From Mycolicibacter senuensis (lineage in GTDB: Bacteria; Actinomycetota; Actinomycetes; Mycobacteriales; Mycobacteriaceae): DNA of 64,000 bases. This document shows, one piece after another, positions 26,295 through 35,000 of the stretch (position 1 is the first letter of the stretch; every line of letters begins with the position of its first letter). The notes beneath the pieces were generated by a model, which made no database searches, was not told where the DNA came from, and saw only the letters and a program-made list of their open reading frames with translations. The DNA is taken from NCBI RefSeq assembly GCF_002101885.1, contig NZ_LQPS01000033.1:1-64000 (forward strand), read 5' to 3'. A program made the position numbers and the translations under genes.

Positions 26295-27481
26295 GCCACC
26301 GCCTCGGGTTGTTCCGACGGGTCCAACGGTTCGAAGGCATACCCGTAGTCGGGCACCCCGGAGCGCACCGCGACCCGGCGCAGCACCAGCCGGCCCCGGT
26401 CACCGATCCAGGCGCTGCCGGCCGGAGCGCCCGTCACCTTCACCAGCGCGCGAACCGCCACGTCGTCGAGCTCGACGATGACCAGCGAGTACGGGGTGGT
26501 CAGCCCGGGCACCGGGATCTGTACGGTCACCTCGGTGTAGACCGTGCCGACGCGGGGCAGCTCAACGAGCTCGTAGTTGGTGCTCAACGTCGAGTCCTCG
26601 CCGACGCGGTAACGCGGCGGGAAGTCGAGTTCGTCGCTGTCCGGATGCTTGCCCGCCTCCCAGCGGACCTTGGCTTCGAAGGCACGCTCGTAGGCGGCCA
26701 GCGAGATCGGCAGGTCCGCGCCGGGAGTGTGCACCCACTCGGGGATCGGCCGGGCCGCCGGTTCGTGCCGGTGCACCGACGCCTCCCCTTCGACCACGGT
26801 GATCCCGGACAGGTTGGCCTGCTCGGCCGCCAGCAGCGGGCCCACGGTCTGCGTCTCGGCCAAGACCGCCAGTGCGAACAGCCCCGAACTGGCACCGGTG
26901 GTCGGCAGCGGAGCCGGCTTACCGGTGCATAGTTCGATCGCGCGGTCATGTTCCACCCCGGCGAGCATCACCGGCATCTCAGCCCAGGCCGCCACCAGCG
27001 ACGCCACCACGCCGCGCTCGTAGAGCAGCCGCGGGTCGCCGTAGTCGTGCACCACCCCGTCGTTGCGGGTACGTACCGGCAGGCTGCGGGCGATACGGGC
27101 CGCGGTCCGGATACGCAGCCCGTTCTCGGCGGTGAGCACCGACGCGGCTCCGGCCGGGTCCAGGTCGACCCCGATGATCAGCGTGCGCGGCCGGGCCGAG
27201 CTGAGCGCGTCCAGGGCGGCCGGGGCACCGCCGAGGCGCTCGACCACCTCGAGTTCTGGATCGAGGCCCAGGCCGGCCAGCAGCACCGCGGCGTTGCTGC
27301 TGTCGGTCAGCGGAAAGTCACGACTGACCACCACCAGGCGCTCCACCGCGCCACCGCCGGTCAACGCCGCACGGCCGGCCTCGACGGCCAGCGTGATGGC
27401 ATCCTCGTCGTCACCGGCCAGCCGGCGCTGCGGAGTTCCCCAGCACGGCAGGTAGGTACCGATCGAAGCTACGTGCGGCAT
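26291..27481 (-). CDS. HMG-CoA-synthase-like / DUF35 OB-fold fusion protein
   Basis: About 396 residues. The N-terminal half (residues 1 to about 270) has the layout of archaeal-type hydroxymethylglutaryl-CoA synthase. The C-terminal quarter (about 285-385) is a DUF35 OB-fold (TVYTEVTVQIPVPGL, then VIVELDDVAVRALV and GDRGRLVLR). The expected reactive Cys is absent; the corresponding stretch reads ERLGGAPAALDAL, and the zinc-ribbon Cys pairs usual before DUF35 are also missing. I infer a non-catalytic scaffold or acyl-binding partner of the adjoining thiolase. Start ATG 27481 lies eight bases past the CoA-transferase stop. Confidence 0.75.
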   Translation of the reverse strand: MPHVASIGTYLPCWGTPQRRLAGDDEDAITLAVEAGRAALTGGGAVERLVVVSRDFPLTDSSNAAVLLAGLGLDPELEVVERLGGAPAALDALSSARPRTLIIGVDLDPAGAASVLTAENGLRIRTAARIARSLPVRTRNDGVVHDYGDPRLLYERGVVASLVAAWAEMPVMLAGVEHDRAIELCTGKPAPLPTTGASSGLFALAVLAETQTVGPLLAAEQANLSGITVVEGEASVHRHEPAARPIPEWVHTPGADLPISLAAYERAFEAKVRWEAGKHPDSDELDFPPRYRVGEDSTLSTNYELVELPRVGTVYTEVTVQIPVPGLTTPYSLVIVELDDVAVRALVKVTGAPAGSAWIGDRGRLVLRRVAVRSGVPDYGYAFEPLDPSEQPEAVA

Positions 27482-27489
27482 CGCGTGGC

Positions 27490-28695
27490 CTAGGTGACCG
27501 CGCCGGCGGTCTTGAGTTCGATGATCCGGTCCCAGTCCAGGCCGAGGCCGGTCAGGATCTCGTCGGTCTGCTCGGCGAAGCCGGGCGCCGGACCGGTCTG
27601 CGGCGCGGCGACGTCGAACTGGACCGGGCTGGCGACCAATTCGAGTTCGCCGGCCCGGACCAGATACTCGTTGGCGCGGATCTGGGCGTCCTCGGCGGCC
27701 TGCAGCGTGTCCTGGACCGGCGCCCACGGCCCGGCCAGCGTCGCGAAGCGTTCGCTCCACTCGGCCAGGGGGCGTTTGGCCATCGCCGCGGACAGCAGTT
27801 CCACCGCCGCCGCGGTGTTCTCGGCGATGGCCTCCACGGTGGCGAACCGCGGGTCGTCGATGAGCTCCTCGAGGTCCATGTGCCGGCACACGTCGGCCCA
27901 GAACTTCGTCGGCTGCATCATCACGAACGAGATGAAACGCCCGTCGGAGGTGCCATACAGGCCGGTCAGCGGGTTGACCGGCGATCCGTGCACGCCCGGC
28001 ACCGGTGCTTCCAGCCGCTGGCCCAGGTGATGGGTGAGCGCCACGGTGTGCCCCATCGCCCACAGTCCGCTGCCCAGCAGGGAGACGTCGACGATCGACG
28101 GTTCCCCGGTGCGTTCCCGTTTCAGCAGGGCCGCCGCGATCCCGCCGGCCAGGTTGGTACCGGAGATGGTGTCGCCGTAGGCGGGCCCGGGCGGGGCGAT
28201 CATGCCCTCGGTGCCGGGCGGGGTGATGGTGGCTGCCGTGCCGGCGCGGCACCAGAAGGCGGTCATGTCGTAACCGCCCTTCTCCGCCTCGGCCCCCCGC
28301 GGGCCGAGCGCACTGCCGCGGGCATAGATGACCTTCGGGTTGATCGCCCGGATGTCGTCGACGTCGATGCCGAACTTGCGTCGATGTGCCGGCAGGAAAC
28401 TGGTCAAGAACACGTCGGCGCGGCGGGCCAACTCGTAGAGCACCTCGCGGCCCTCGGCCACCGACATGTCCAGGCCGATGCTGCGTTTGCCGCGGTTGGC
28501 GTGCTCGATGTTGGGGTTGGGGTCGCCCTCGACCTTCAGTTGGCCGGTCTGGCGCAACCCGCGCTGCGGGTCGCCGGTCACCGCGTGCTCGACCTTGATG
28601 ACCTCGGCGCCCCACTCGGCGAGTACCGCGCCGGCCGACGGCACGAAGCCGTACATCGCGACTTCGAGTACCCGGATGCCCTCCAGTGGCCTCAT
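27490..28695 (-). CDS. CaiB/BaiF (family III) CoA-transferase
   Basis: A 401-residue class III CoA-transferase opening with the family signature PLEGIRVLEVAMYGFVPSAGAVLAEWGAEVIKVE-type region. NRGKRSIGLDMS and the probable catalytic Asp at about residue 175 (AYGDTISGT) follow. These enzymes move CoA between carboxylic acids through an enzyme-aspartyl anhydride. It overlaps the aldehyde dehydrogenase gene by four bases. Together they give aldehyde to acid to acyl-CoA, feeding the thiolase downstream. Confidence 0.87.
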   Translation of the reverse strand: MRPLEGIRVLEVAMYGFVPSAGAVLAEWGAEVIKVEHAVTGDPQRGLRQTGQLKVEGDPNPNIEHANRGKRSIGLDMSVAEGREVLYELARRADVFLTSFLPAHRRKFGIDVDDIRAINPKVIYARGSALGPRGAEAEKGGYDMTAFWCRAGTAATITPPGTEGMIAPPGPAYGDTISGTNLAGGIAAALLKRERTGEPSIVDVSLLGSGLWAMGHTVALTHHLGQRLEAPVPGVHGSPVNPLTGLYGTSDGRFISFVMMQPTKFWADVCRHMDLEELIDDPRFATVEAIAENTAAAVELLSAAMAKRPLAEWSERFATLAGPWAPVQDTLQAAEDAQIRANEYLVRAGELELVASPVQFDVAAPQTGPAPGFAEQTDEILTGLGLDWDRIIELKTAGAVT

Positions 28696-30218
28696 CCGGC
28701 CGCTCCCACCGGCGCGGCGAAAGTCTTGGACTCCATGAACTCCTCCAGCCCCGCGACACCCATCTCGCGGCCGATGCCGGACTGCTTGTAACCGCCGAAC
28801 GGTGCGTCCGGGCTGAAATAGTTGCCGCCGTTGATCGAGAACGTTCCGGTCCGGATCCGGCGTGCCATGGCCACCGCGCGGCCCTGACCGCCGAAGATCG
28901 CGCCGGATAGCCCGTAGATCGAGTTGTTGGCGATCCGTACCGCGTCGTCGTCATCGTCGTAGCCGATCACCGCCAGCACCGGCCCGAAGACCTCTTCCTG
29001 AGCGATCTCGCTGTCCGGGTCGACTCCTGTGAGCAGCGTCGGGGTGTAGAAGAAGCCGGGATCGACCTTCTCGCCGCCGGTCACCAGGGTGGCGCCGGCG
29101 GCCACCGCGCGCTGCACCATGCCGTCGACCTTGTCGCGCTGCTTGGCGCTGATCAGCGGGCCCATATAGGTCTTGGGATCGGTCGGGTCGCCGTAGCGCA
29201 CATGCGAGAAGTTGGTCTTGATCAGCTCGACGATCTCGTCGTGATGACTGTTGGGCACCAGCAGTCGCGACGTCAGCGCGCAGCCCTGGCCGGCGTGGGT
29301 GACCATCGAGAACGAGGCGAAGACCGCGGCCATGTTGAAGTCGGCGTCATCGAGCACGATCGCCGCGGATTTGCCGCCCAGTTCCAGGAAGACCCGCTTG
29401 AGGGTCCCGCTGGCGGCGGCCATGATCGCCCGCCCGGTCGGGGTGGACCCGGTGAAGGTGACCATGTCCACGTCCGGATCAGTGGTCAGCGCCGCGCCGA
29501 CGGCCGGGTCCGACGCGCTGAGCACGTTGACCACCCCGGCCGGGATGTCGGTGTGGTCGGCGATCAGCTCACCGAGCGCCAACGTGATCAGCGGGGTGTC
29601 CGGAGCGGCCTTGAGCACCACCGTGCACCCGGCGGCCAGCGCCGGAGCCAGCTTCGCCAAGGCCAGCTGGTTGGGGTAGTTGTAGGCGATGATCGCGGCG
29701 ACGACGCCGGCGGCTTCCTTCTCGACCCAGCGGTGGTGCAGCATGCCGCGGCTCTCGATGTTGCCGAGGTCTTCGGTCATCGGATAGTCCTCGAGCAGAT
29801 CGGCGTAGTAACGCACGATCGCGATCGGCTGGTCCAGCTGGGCGCCCTGGGTCAGCGCCGCCGTTGCCCCGACCTCGGCGATGGTCAGCGCGGCCAGTTC
29901 GTCGCGGTGCTCGAGGAGAGCCCGGTGCAGCTGATCCAGGCAGCGGAGCCGCAGCGCTCGGTCGGTCGCCCAGTCGCCTGCGTCGAAGGCCCGCCGCGCC
30001 GCCGCGACGGCCGCGGCGGCCTGCACGGTGTCGGCCTCGGGCGCGTAGCCCAGCACCTCGCCGGTGGCAGGGTTCAGCGACGGGTAGGTCCGGGCGCATG
30101 TCTGGTCCGAGCCCACCAGCTCGCCGTCGATCAGCAGGCGCCGGGCGGCGACGTGCTCGGTGGCCTCCGCGCCACCGGGACCATCGGTGATGGTCGCTGC
30201 CGTTTCCTGCGAACCCAT
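28692..30218 (-). CDS. NAD(P)-dependent aldehyde dehydrogenase
   Basis: A 508-residue aldehyde dehydrogenase. It has the substrate/cofactor segment NYPNQLALAKLAPALAAGC, the FTGSTPTGRAIM cofactor loop, catalytic Glu in LELGGKS, catalytic Cys in HAGQGCALTSR and the C-terminal PFGGYKQSGIGREMG. The ATG at 30218 has GGGAGG five to six bases upstream. It heads the long minus-strand unit running through CoA-transferase and thiolase to mceA-F. Two operator-like sites lie in the divergent promoter region it shares with the SDR gene. Confidence 0.88.
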   Translation of the reverse strand: MGSQETAATITDGPGGAEATEHVAARRLLIDGELVGSDQTCARTYPSLNPATGEVLGYAPEADTVQAAAAVAAARRAFDAGDWATDRALRLRCLDQLHRALLEHRDELAALTIAEVGATAALTQGAQLDQPIAIVRYYADLLEDYPMTEDLGNIESRGMLHHRWVEKEAAGVVAAIIAYNYPNQLALAKLAPALAAGCTVVLKAAPDTPLITLALGELIADHTDIPAGVVNVLSASDPAVGAALTTDPDVDMVTFTGSTPTGRAIMAAASGTLKRVFLELGGKSAAIVLDDADFNMAAVFASFSMVTHAGQGCALTSRLLVPNSHHDEIVELIKTNFSHVRYGDPTDPKTYMGPLISAKQRDKVDGMVQRAVAAGATLVTGGEKVDPGFFYTPTLLTGVDPDSEIAQEEVFGPVLAVIGYDDDDDAVRIANNSIYGLSGAIFGGQGRAVAMARRIRTGTFSINGGNYFSPDAPFGGYKQSGIGREMGVAGLEEFMESKTFAAPVGAAG

Positions 30219-30233
30219 GCAAGCCTCCCGCCG

Positions 30234-30248
30234 GGTAACTACATTCTC
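30234..30248. promoter_or_regulatory. degenerate operator half-site upstream of aldehyde dehydrogenase
   Basis: GGTAAC-TAC-ATTCTC has one perfect ATTCTC half and a poor second half. It lies 16 bases upstream of the aldehyde dehydrogenase ATG, overlapping its ribosome-site region. Listed because of its position and the strong copy 150 bases away. Confidence 0.3.
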
Positions 30249-30398
30249 ATGTGCGGCGAATCATACATCTCAAGAGGGAGAATTCAAGCGGGAAAAGGAA
30301 GCCGTCCATACCGCAGATCTGCCCTACGCCGAGCCTGCGATGCGGCATCATCCCTGTTGAGAGCGGTTTCGCCGGAACCTTGCCAGAAACACTTGTAC

Positions 30399-30413
30399 GA
30401 GAGTACGATTCTC
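30399..30413. promoter_or_regulatory. operator-like palindrome (GAGAGT-ACG-ATTCTC)
   Basis: One mismatch from the perfect GAGAAT-N3-ATTCTC palindrome found at four other promoters in the window. It ends 23 bases upstream of the SDR GTG, next to its GGAAAGGGGA ribosome site. A repressor here would block the SDR-SDR-ferredoxin-P450 unit and perhaps the divergent aldehyde dehydrogenase-to-mce unit. Confidence 0.6.
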
Positions 30414-30436
30414 ACGACTTGGAAAGGGGATTCTTT

Positions 30437-31213
30437 GTGGCCGAGACGGACCTCGTGCGAACGGCTGTCGTCACCGGGGGCGCCTCGGGCATCGGCGCGG
30501 CGGTGGTGAACCGCTTACGCGCTGCCGGCCATCGAGTGGCGATCATCGATCTCAAACCCGGCGGTTCAGCGAGCCTCGACGGAGGAGAGGCGAAGCTGGG
30601 ACCGGCGCATGCACCCGGCGATCAGGAGTTGGCCTTCGCCGCCGACGTCACCGATCGCGGGCAGATCGACACGGCGCTGACGCAGATCCGCGAACAGCTC
30701 GGACCGGTCGGCATCCTGGTCAACGCCGCGGGGCTGGACGGCTTCAAGAAGTTCAACCACATCAGCTTCGAGGATTGGCAGCAGGTCATCGACGTCAACC
30801 TCAACGGCGTCTTCCACACCATCCAGGCGGTGCTGCCCGACATGGTGGCGGCCGGCTGGGGACGCATCATCAACATCTCCTCGTCGAGCACCCACTCCGG
30901 AGTTCCTTATATGGCGCACTACGTTGCGGCCAAATCCGCAGTGAACGGACTCACCAAGACGCTGGCCCTGGAGTACGGACCCAACGGAATCACCGTCAAC
31001 GCCGTGCCGCCCGGCTTCATCGACACGCCGATGCTGCGCAATGCCGCCAGCCACGGATTCCTCGGCGACATCGACGACAACATCGCCCGAACCCCGGTGC
31101 GCCGCATCGGCAAGCCCGAAGACATCGCGGCGGCGTGCGCCTTCCTGGCATCCGAGGAGGCCGGCTACATCACCGGGCAGATCCTCGGTGTCAACGGCGG
31201 GCGCAACACCTGA
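30437..31213 (+). CDS. short-chain dehydrogenase/reductase
   Basis: A classical SDR of about 258 residues with TGGASGIG, NAAG, an active-site Ser in NISSSSTHSG, and YVAAK, then VPPGFIDTPML. The start is GTG 30437, six bases after GGAAAGGGGA. The frame is open upstream to about 30251, but that stretch covers the promoter and operator. It probably oxidises a secondary alcohol. It heads a plus-strand unit with a mycofactocin-type SDR, a ferredoxin and a P450. Confidence 0.85.
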   Translation: MAETDLVRTAVVTGGASGIGAAVVNRLRAAGHRVAIIDLKPGGSASLDGGEAKLGPAHAPGDQELAFAADVTDRGQIDTALTQIREQLGPVGILVNAAGLDGFKKFNHISFEDWQQVIDVNLNGVFHTIQAVLPDMVAAGWGRIINISSSSTHSGVPYMAHYVAAKSAVNGLTKTLALEYGPNGITVNAVPPGFIDTPMLRNAASHGFLGDIDDNIARTPVRRIGKPEDIAAACAFLASEEAGYITGQILGVNGGRNT

Positions 31214-31253
31214 CACTCGCCATACCGACGGTGCATCAACGAAAGGAACAGCT

Positions 31254-32114
31254 GTGGGACGCGTTGCCGGAAAGGTCGCATTCATCACGGGGGCCGCTCG
31301 CGGGCAAGGGCGCAGCCACGCGCTGCGGCTGGCCGAGGAAGGCGCCGACATCATCGCCGTCGACCTGTGCCAGGACATCGAGACCATCGGCTACCCGATG
31401 GCCCGGCCGGAGGACCTCGAAGAGACCGCCAAGCTGGTCGAGAAGACCGGGCGCGGCATCGTCACCGCGCAGGCCGACGTACGCGACGCGGCGGCGCTGA
31501 AGACCGCGCTGGACGCCGGGCTCGCCGAATTCGGCAAACTCGACATCGTCGTCGCCCAGGCCGGGGTGGCCGGCATGAAGGGCAACCCGCCGCTGCAGGC
31601 CTGGATCGACGTCATCAACACCAACCTGGTCGGCACCATCAACGGCATCCAGGTCGCGCTGCCCCACCTGGGCGAGGGCGCCTCGATCATCGCCACCTCG
31701 TCGGCGGCCGCGCTGATGGACGCGCACCAGAAGGCCAACCCCGGCAACGACCCGGGCGGCATGGCCTATATGACCTCCAAACGCCTGATGGCGCAGTACG
31801 TGCACGACCTGGCCACCGAGTTGGCGGTCCGCGGCATTCGCGCCAACGTCATCCACCCGACCAACTGCAACACCGACATGCTGCAGAGCGAGCCGATGTA
31901 CCGCTCCTTCCGGCCGGATCTGGACCACCCGACGCGCGCCGACGCCGAACCGGTCTTCTACGTGCAGCAGGCGATGAAGGTGCCCTTCATCGAACCCGAG
32001 GACATCTCCAACGCGGTGCTCTGGCTCGCGTCCGAGGAGGCCCGGTACGTCACCGGCATGCAGTTGCGGGTCGACGCCGGCGGATATCTCAAGTGGTACG
32101 ACTACCACGTCTGA
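31254..32114 (+). CDS. mycofactocin-coupled SDR family oxidoreductase
   Basis: A 286-residue SDR of the actinobacterial carveol-dehydrogenase-like group. The start VAGKVAFITGAARGQGRSHA and the insertion after strand two (DLCQDIETIGYPM, then EDLEETAKLVE, ADVRD) are the marks of the mycofactocin-associated subfamily, which holds its NAD non-exchangeably and hands electrons to mycofactocin. The catalytic Tyr and Lys are in AYMTSKR. GTG 31254 follows GAAAGGAA. Mycofactocin biosynthesis genes are not in the window. It likely oxidises an alcohol made by the P450 downstream. Confidence 0.87.
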   Translation: MGRVAGKVAFITGAARGQGRSHALRLAEEGADIIAVDLCQDIETIGYPMARPEDLEETAKLVEKTGRGIVTAQADVRDAAALKTALDAGLAEFGKLDIVVAQAGVAGMKGNPPLQAWIDVINTNLVGTINGIQVALPHLGEGASIIATSSAAALMDAHQKANPGNDPGGMAYMTSKRLMAQYVHDLATELAVRGIRANVIHPTNCNTDMLQSEPMYRSFRPDLDHPTRADAEPVFYVQQAMKVPFIEPEDISNAVLWLASEEARYVTGMQLRVDAGGYLKWYDYHV

Positions 32115-32154
32115 GGCGTGAATCACGGAGATTGACACGTTCGATAGGAGCAGC

Positions 32155-32406
32155 ATGAAAGTTTGGGTTGACCCGGATCGCTGTCAGGGCCACGGCCTGT
32201 GCAAGATGATCGCGCCGGATTCCTTCGACCTCGACGACATCGATGGTCACTCCACGGCGGTCAGCGAGGACGTCGTGGCCGACCAACAGGAAGTGGTGAT
32301 CGAAGCCATGCGATCGTGCCCGGAACGGGCGATCTTCGTCGACGGAAAGGACTCCACCGGCCAGGTCGCAACCGGTGCGGGGCAGCCAGATTGGACCGCG
32401 CAGTGA
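32155..32406 (+). CDS. 3Fe-4S ferredoxin, His-variant motif
   Basis: An 83-residue single-cluster ferredoxin. CQGHGLC and a later CPERAI give three Cys ligands, with His at the fourth position, typical of mycobacterial P450-associated CxxHxxC(n)CP ferredoxins. The C-terminal 15 residues are a polar tail. It overlaps the P450 by four bases (GTGA) and is doubtless its electron donor. Confidence 0.88.
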   Translation: MKVWVDPDRCQGHGLCKMIAPDSFDLDDIDGHSTAVSEDVVADQQEVVIEAMRSCPERAIFVDGKDSTGQVATGAGQPDWTAQ

Positions 32407-33743
32407 ACGAGCAGAAGAAGCAGCGCCACTACCACTTCGACCGCCATGCGCCGGAGTACCGCGATCGGTTCCTCGACATCACCGACGAGATGCAGGCCAA
32501 GTGTCCGATGGCCTGGACCGACACCTACGACGGACACTGGGTGGCGGCCGGTGCCGCCGAGGTTTTCGAACTGGCCCGGTGCCCGCACGTCTCCAACGAC
32601 CACGACATCCACAATGAGCGTCGCGGCTACAAGGGCATCTCGATCCCGCCCGCCAAACGCGCCCAGAACCGGGGTGGCGTGCTCGAGATGGACGGCGAGG
32701 AACAGCAGTTCTACCGAGACCTGCTGAACCCCTACATGTCTCCGGCGGCCATCAAACGCTGGATTCCCCTCATCGACGAGATCACCCGTGCCGCGATCAA
32801 CGAGAAGATCGAGGAAGGCCAGATCGACTTCGTCGACGACCTGGCCAACGTCGTGCCGGCCGTCTTCACGCTGGCGATCCTCGGCATCCCGCTGAAGAAC
32901 TGGACCATCTACTGCGAGCCGGTACACGCCGCGGTCTACACCCCCGAGAACGACCCGGACTCGGTGCGCGTCGCCGAGATGCACCGGCAGATGGGCCTGG
33001 ACCTGGCCACCAATTATTTTGAGGTCAAGCAGAATCCGCGGCCGGGAATCGTCAACGCTCTCACCCAGGCGGTGCGGAACGGTGAACCGATTCCCGACCT
33101 CGACGGGCTGTCGATGGTCGGCGTGGTGATCGGGGGCGGATTCGACACCACCACCGCGCTGACCGCCCACAGCCTGGAGTGGCTGGGCGAGCACCCGGCG
33201 GAACGGGAGCGCCTCAGTCGCGAGCGGGAGAAGCTGTTCAACCACGCCACCGAGGAGTTCCTGCGCTACTTCACACCGGCCCCCGGCGACGGGCGCACCT
33301 TCTCCGAGGATGTCGAAGTGGCCGGAGTGCAGGTCAAGGAGGGCGAACGGCTGTGGCTGTCCTGGGCGATGGCCAACCGCGACCCGTCGGTGTTCGAGGA
33401 CCCCAACCGCCTCATCATGGACCGCAAAGGCAACCGGCACTTCAGCTTCGGCCTCGGTGTGCACCGCTGCATCGGCTCGCACGTCGCGCGTGCCGTGTAC
33501 AAGTCGATGATGCTCGCGGTGCTCGACCGGATGCCGGACTACCGTTGTGATCCGGCCGGCGCGGTGCACTACGACACCATCGGTGTCATCCAGGGCATGC
33601 GCCACCTGCCGGCCACCTTCACGCCCGGCAAGCGCATCGGCCCGGGGCTTGACGAGACGCTGGCGAAACTGCAGCGGATCTGCGACGAGCAGGAATGCGC
33701 CCGCCCGATCACCGAGCGCAAGGAAACCGTCGTCATCGACTGA
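32403..33743 (+). CDS. cytochrome P450
   Basis: A soluble P450 of about 446 residues. The heme-ligand loop is FSFGLGVHRCIGSHVAR with Cys356. The I-helix oxygen-binding region reads VVIGGGFDTTTA, where the usual Ala-Gly is Gly-Gly, and the ExxR is EEFLR. GTG 32403 overlaps the ferredoxin stop, giving translational coupling. The long N-terminus (HYHFDRHAPEYRDRFLDITDEM) is of a mycobacterial type. The substrate is unknown; the upstream SDRs suggest further oxidation of the hydroxyl it introduces. I do not assign a CYP number. Confidence 0.88.
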   Translation: MNEQKKQRHYHFDRHAPEYRDRFLDITDEMQAKCPMAWTDTYDGHWVAAGAAEVFELARCPHVSNDHDIHNERRGYKGISIPPAKRAQNRGGVLEMDGEEQQFYRDLLNPYMSPAAIKRWIPLIDEITRAAINEKIEEGQIDFVDDLANVVPAVFTLAILGIPLKNWTIYCEPVHAAVYTPENDPDSVRVAEMHRQMGLDLATNYFEVKQNPRPGIVNALTQAVRNGEPIPDLDGLSMVGVVIGGGFDTTTALTAHSLEWLGEHPAERERLSREREKLFNHATEEFLRYFTPAPGDGRTFSEDVEVAGVQVKEGERLWLSWAMANRDPSVFEDPNRLIMDRKGNRHFSFGLGVHRCIGSHVARAVYKSMMLAVLDRMPDYRCDPAGAVHYDTIGVIQGMRHLPATFTPGKRIGPGLDETLAKLQRICDEQECARPITERKETVVID

Positions 33744-33755
33744 GTTCCCGCTGCC

Positions 33756-33813
33756 CGAGCAGTCACAAAAGCCCCCGATTCCCAACGGTTTCGGGGGCTT
33801 TTGCGACTGCTCG
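33756..33813. terminator. bidirectional terminator hairpin
   Basis: Two 23-base arms (33756-33778 and 33791-33813) pair with a single mismatch around a 12-base loop. The core AAAAGCCCCCGA/TCGGGGGCTTTT gives a T-run on both strands. It lies between the convergent P450 and FadE stops, so it can end both transcripts. Confidence 0.92.
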
Positions 33814-33824
33814 CCGCGGGAAAC

Positions 33825-35000
33825 CTAGCCGCGCGGCAGGCCCAGCACCTGCTGGGCGACGATGTTGCGGTGGATCTCCGAGGTGCCGCCGGCGATGGTG
33901 CCCGAGAAGCTGCGGGCATGGCGCTCGAACCAGCTGGCGAAATAGCTGTCGAGGTTCATCGGCGCATACGGTCCGGAATTCGCCGGATGGACCAGGCCCG
34001 CGGCCCCGGTCGCGTCCAGCGCGTGACCGGAGGCGAACATCTCGGCCTCGGAGCCGAGCAGCTTGAGCACCGACAGGGCAGGCACATCCTCCTCGCCGCG
34101 AGCGGCCCGGGCCAGCGCCCGTGAGCCCAGCAGGCGCAACGCCTGGTAATCCATGACGGCCGTAGCGAATTGGTCGCGCTGCAACGCATCGTCGGGGCGG
34201 AAGTCGGCGATCACGTTGTCGAGCCGGTCGGCGAAACCCAGCCACATCATGGTGCGTTCGTGCCCGAGCGATCCGTTGGCCACCCGCCAACCGCCGTGGA
34301 GCGGCCCGACGAGATTCTCCCCCGGCACTCGCACATCGGTGAAGAACACTTCGTTGAAGTCTTTGTCGTCGATGCCGCAGATGGTCGGGAACGGCCGGCA
34401 CACCACGCCGGGGGTGTCGGTGGGGATCAGCAAGACGCTGATGCCCTTGTGTTTCGGGGCATCGGGATCGGTGCGCACGAACGTCAGCAGCACATCGGCA
34501 TCGTGAGCCCCGGAGGTCCACACTTTCTGTCCGTTGACGATGAAGTCGTCACCGTCACGGTCGGCCCGCGTCCGCAACGACGCCAGGTCCGAGCCGGCGC
34601 TCGGCTCGCTCATGCCCAGCGACGCGGTGATCTCGGCGCGCAGAATCGGCACCGCCCAGCGCTGCTTCTGCTCGTCACTTCCGAAGGACAGCAGCGAGGC
34701 CGCAATGATGTTGACGCCCTGCGGGTTGAAGCTGTGATAGATCCGGCGCCGGCACAGCTCCTCCAGATGGACGAACTGCTGCAGCAGCGTGGCGTTGCGA
34801 CCGCCGAACTCCGGTGGGTTGCCGGGCAGCAGCCAGCCGTTGTCGAACAACAGCCGCTGCCAGCGGCGCGCCCACTCCGGCATGTGCGACACCGACCGTG
34901 GCCGCTCCGAAGTGTCGGCCTCGTCGGGCAGATTCGCGTCGAGGAAGGCCGCGAACTCGGCGCGGAACTCCTCGACGTGCGCGTCAAATGTGAGTTGCAA
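33825..35000 (-). CDS. acyl-CoA dehydrogenase (FadE family)
   Basis: A 391-residue acyl-CoA dehydrogenase. ITASLGMSEPSAGSDLASL and FIVNGQKVWTSGA form the FAD-binding middle domain. GTIAGGTSEIHRNIVAQQVLG is the C-terminal flavin/CoA motif. It lies directly after a shorter FadE gene, overlapping it by 17 bases, which suggests an alpha2beta2 heterotetramer of the steroid side-chain type. TTG 35000 is chosen for the GAGGAA upstream. It is strikingly similar to the FadE at 55951-57126, sharing long identical stretches such as ARRWQRLLFDNGWLLPGNPP. Confidence 0.9.
   Translation of the reverse strand: MQLTFDAHVEEFRAEFAAFLDANLPDEADTSERPRSVSHMPEWARRWQRLLFDNGWLLPGNPPEFGGRNATLLQQFVHLEELCRRRIYHSFNPQGVNIIAASLLSFGSDEQKQRWAVPILRAEITASLGMSEPSAGSDLASLRTRADRDGDDFIVNGQKVWTSGAHDADVLLTFVRTDPDAPKHKGISVLLIPTDTPGVVCRPFPTICGIDDKDFNEVFFTDVRVPGENLVGPLHGGWRVANGSLGHERTMMWLGFADRLDNVIADFRPDDALQRDQFATAVMDYQALRLLGSRALARAARGEEDVPALSVLKLLGSEAEMFASGHALDATGAAGLVHPANSGPYAPMNLDSYFASWFERHARSFSGTIAGGTSEIHRNIVAQQVLGLPRG

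Noticed and set aside
27482..28954. N-terminal extension of the HMGCS-like/DUF35 protein
   Set aside because: The frame stays open upstream but overlaps the CoA-transferase gene entirely and has no recognisable protein features.
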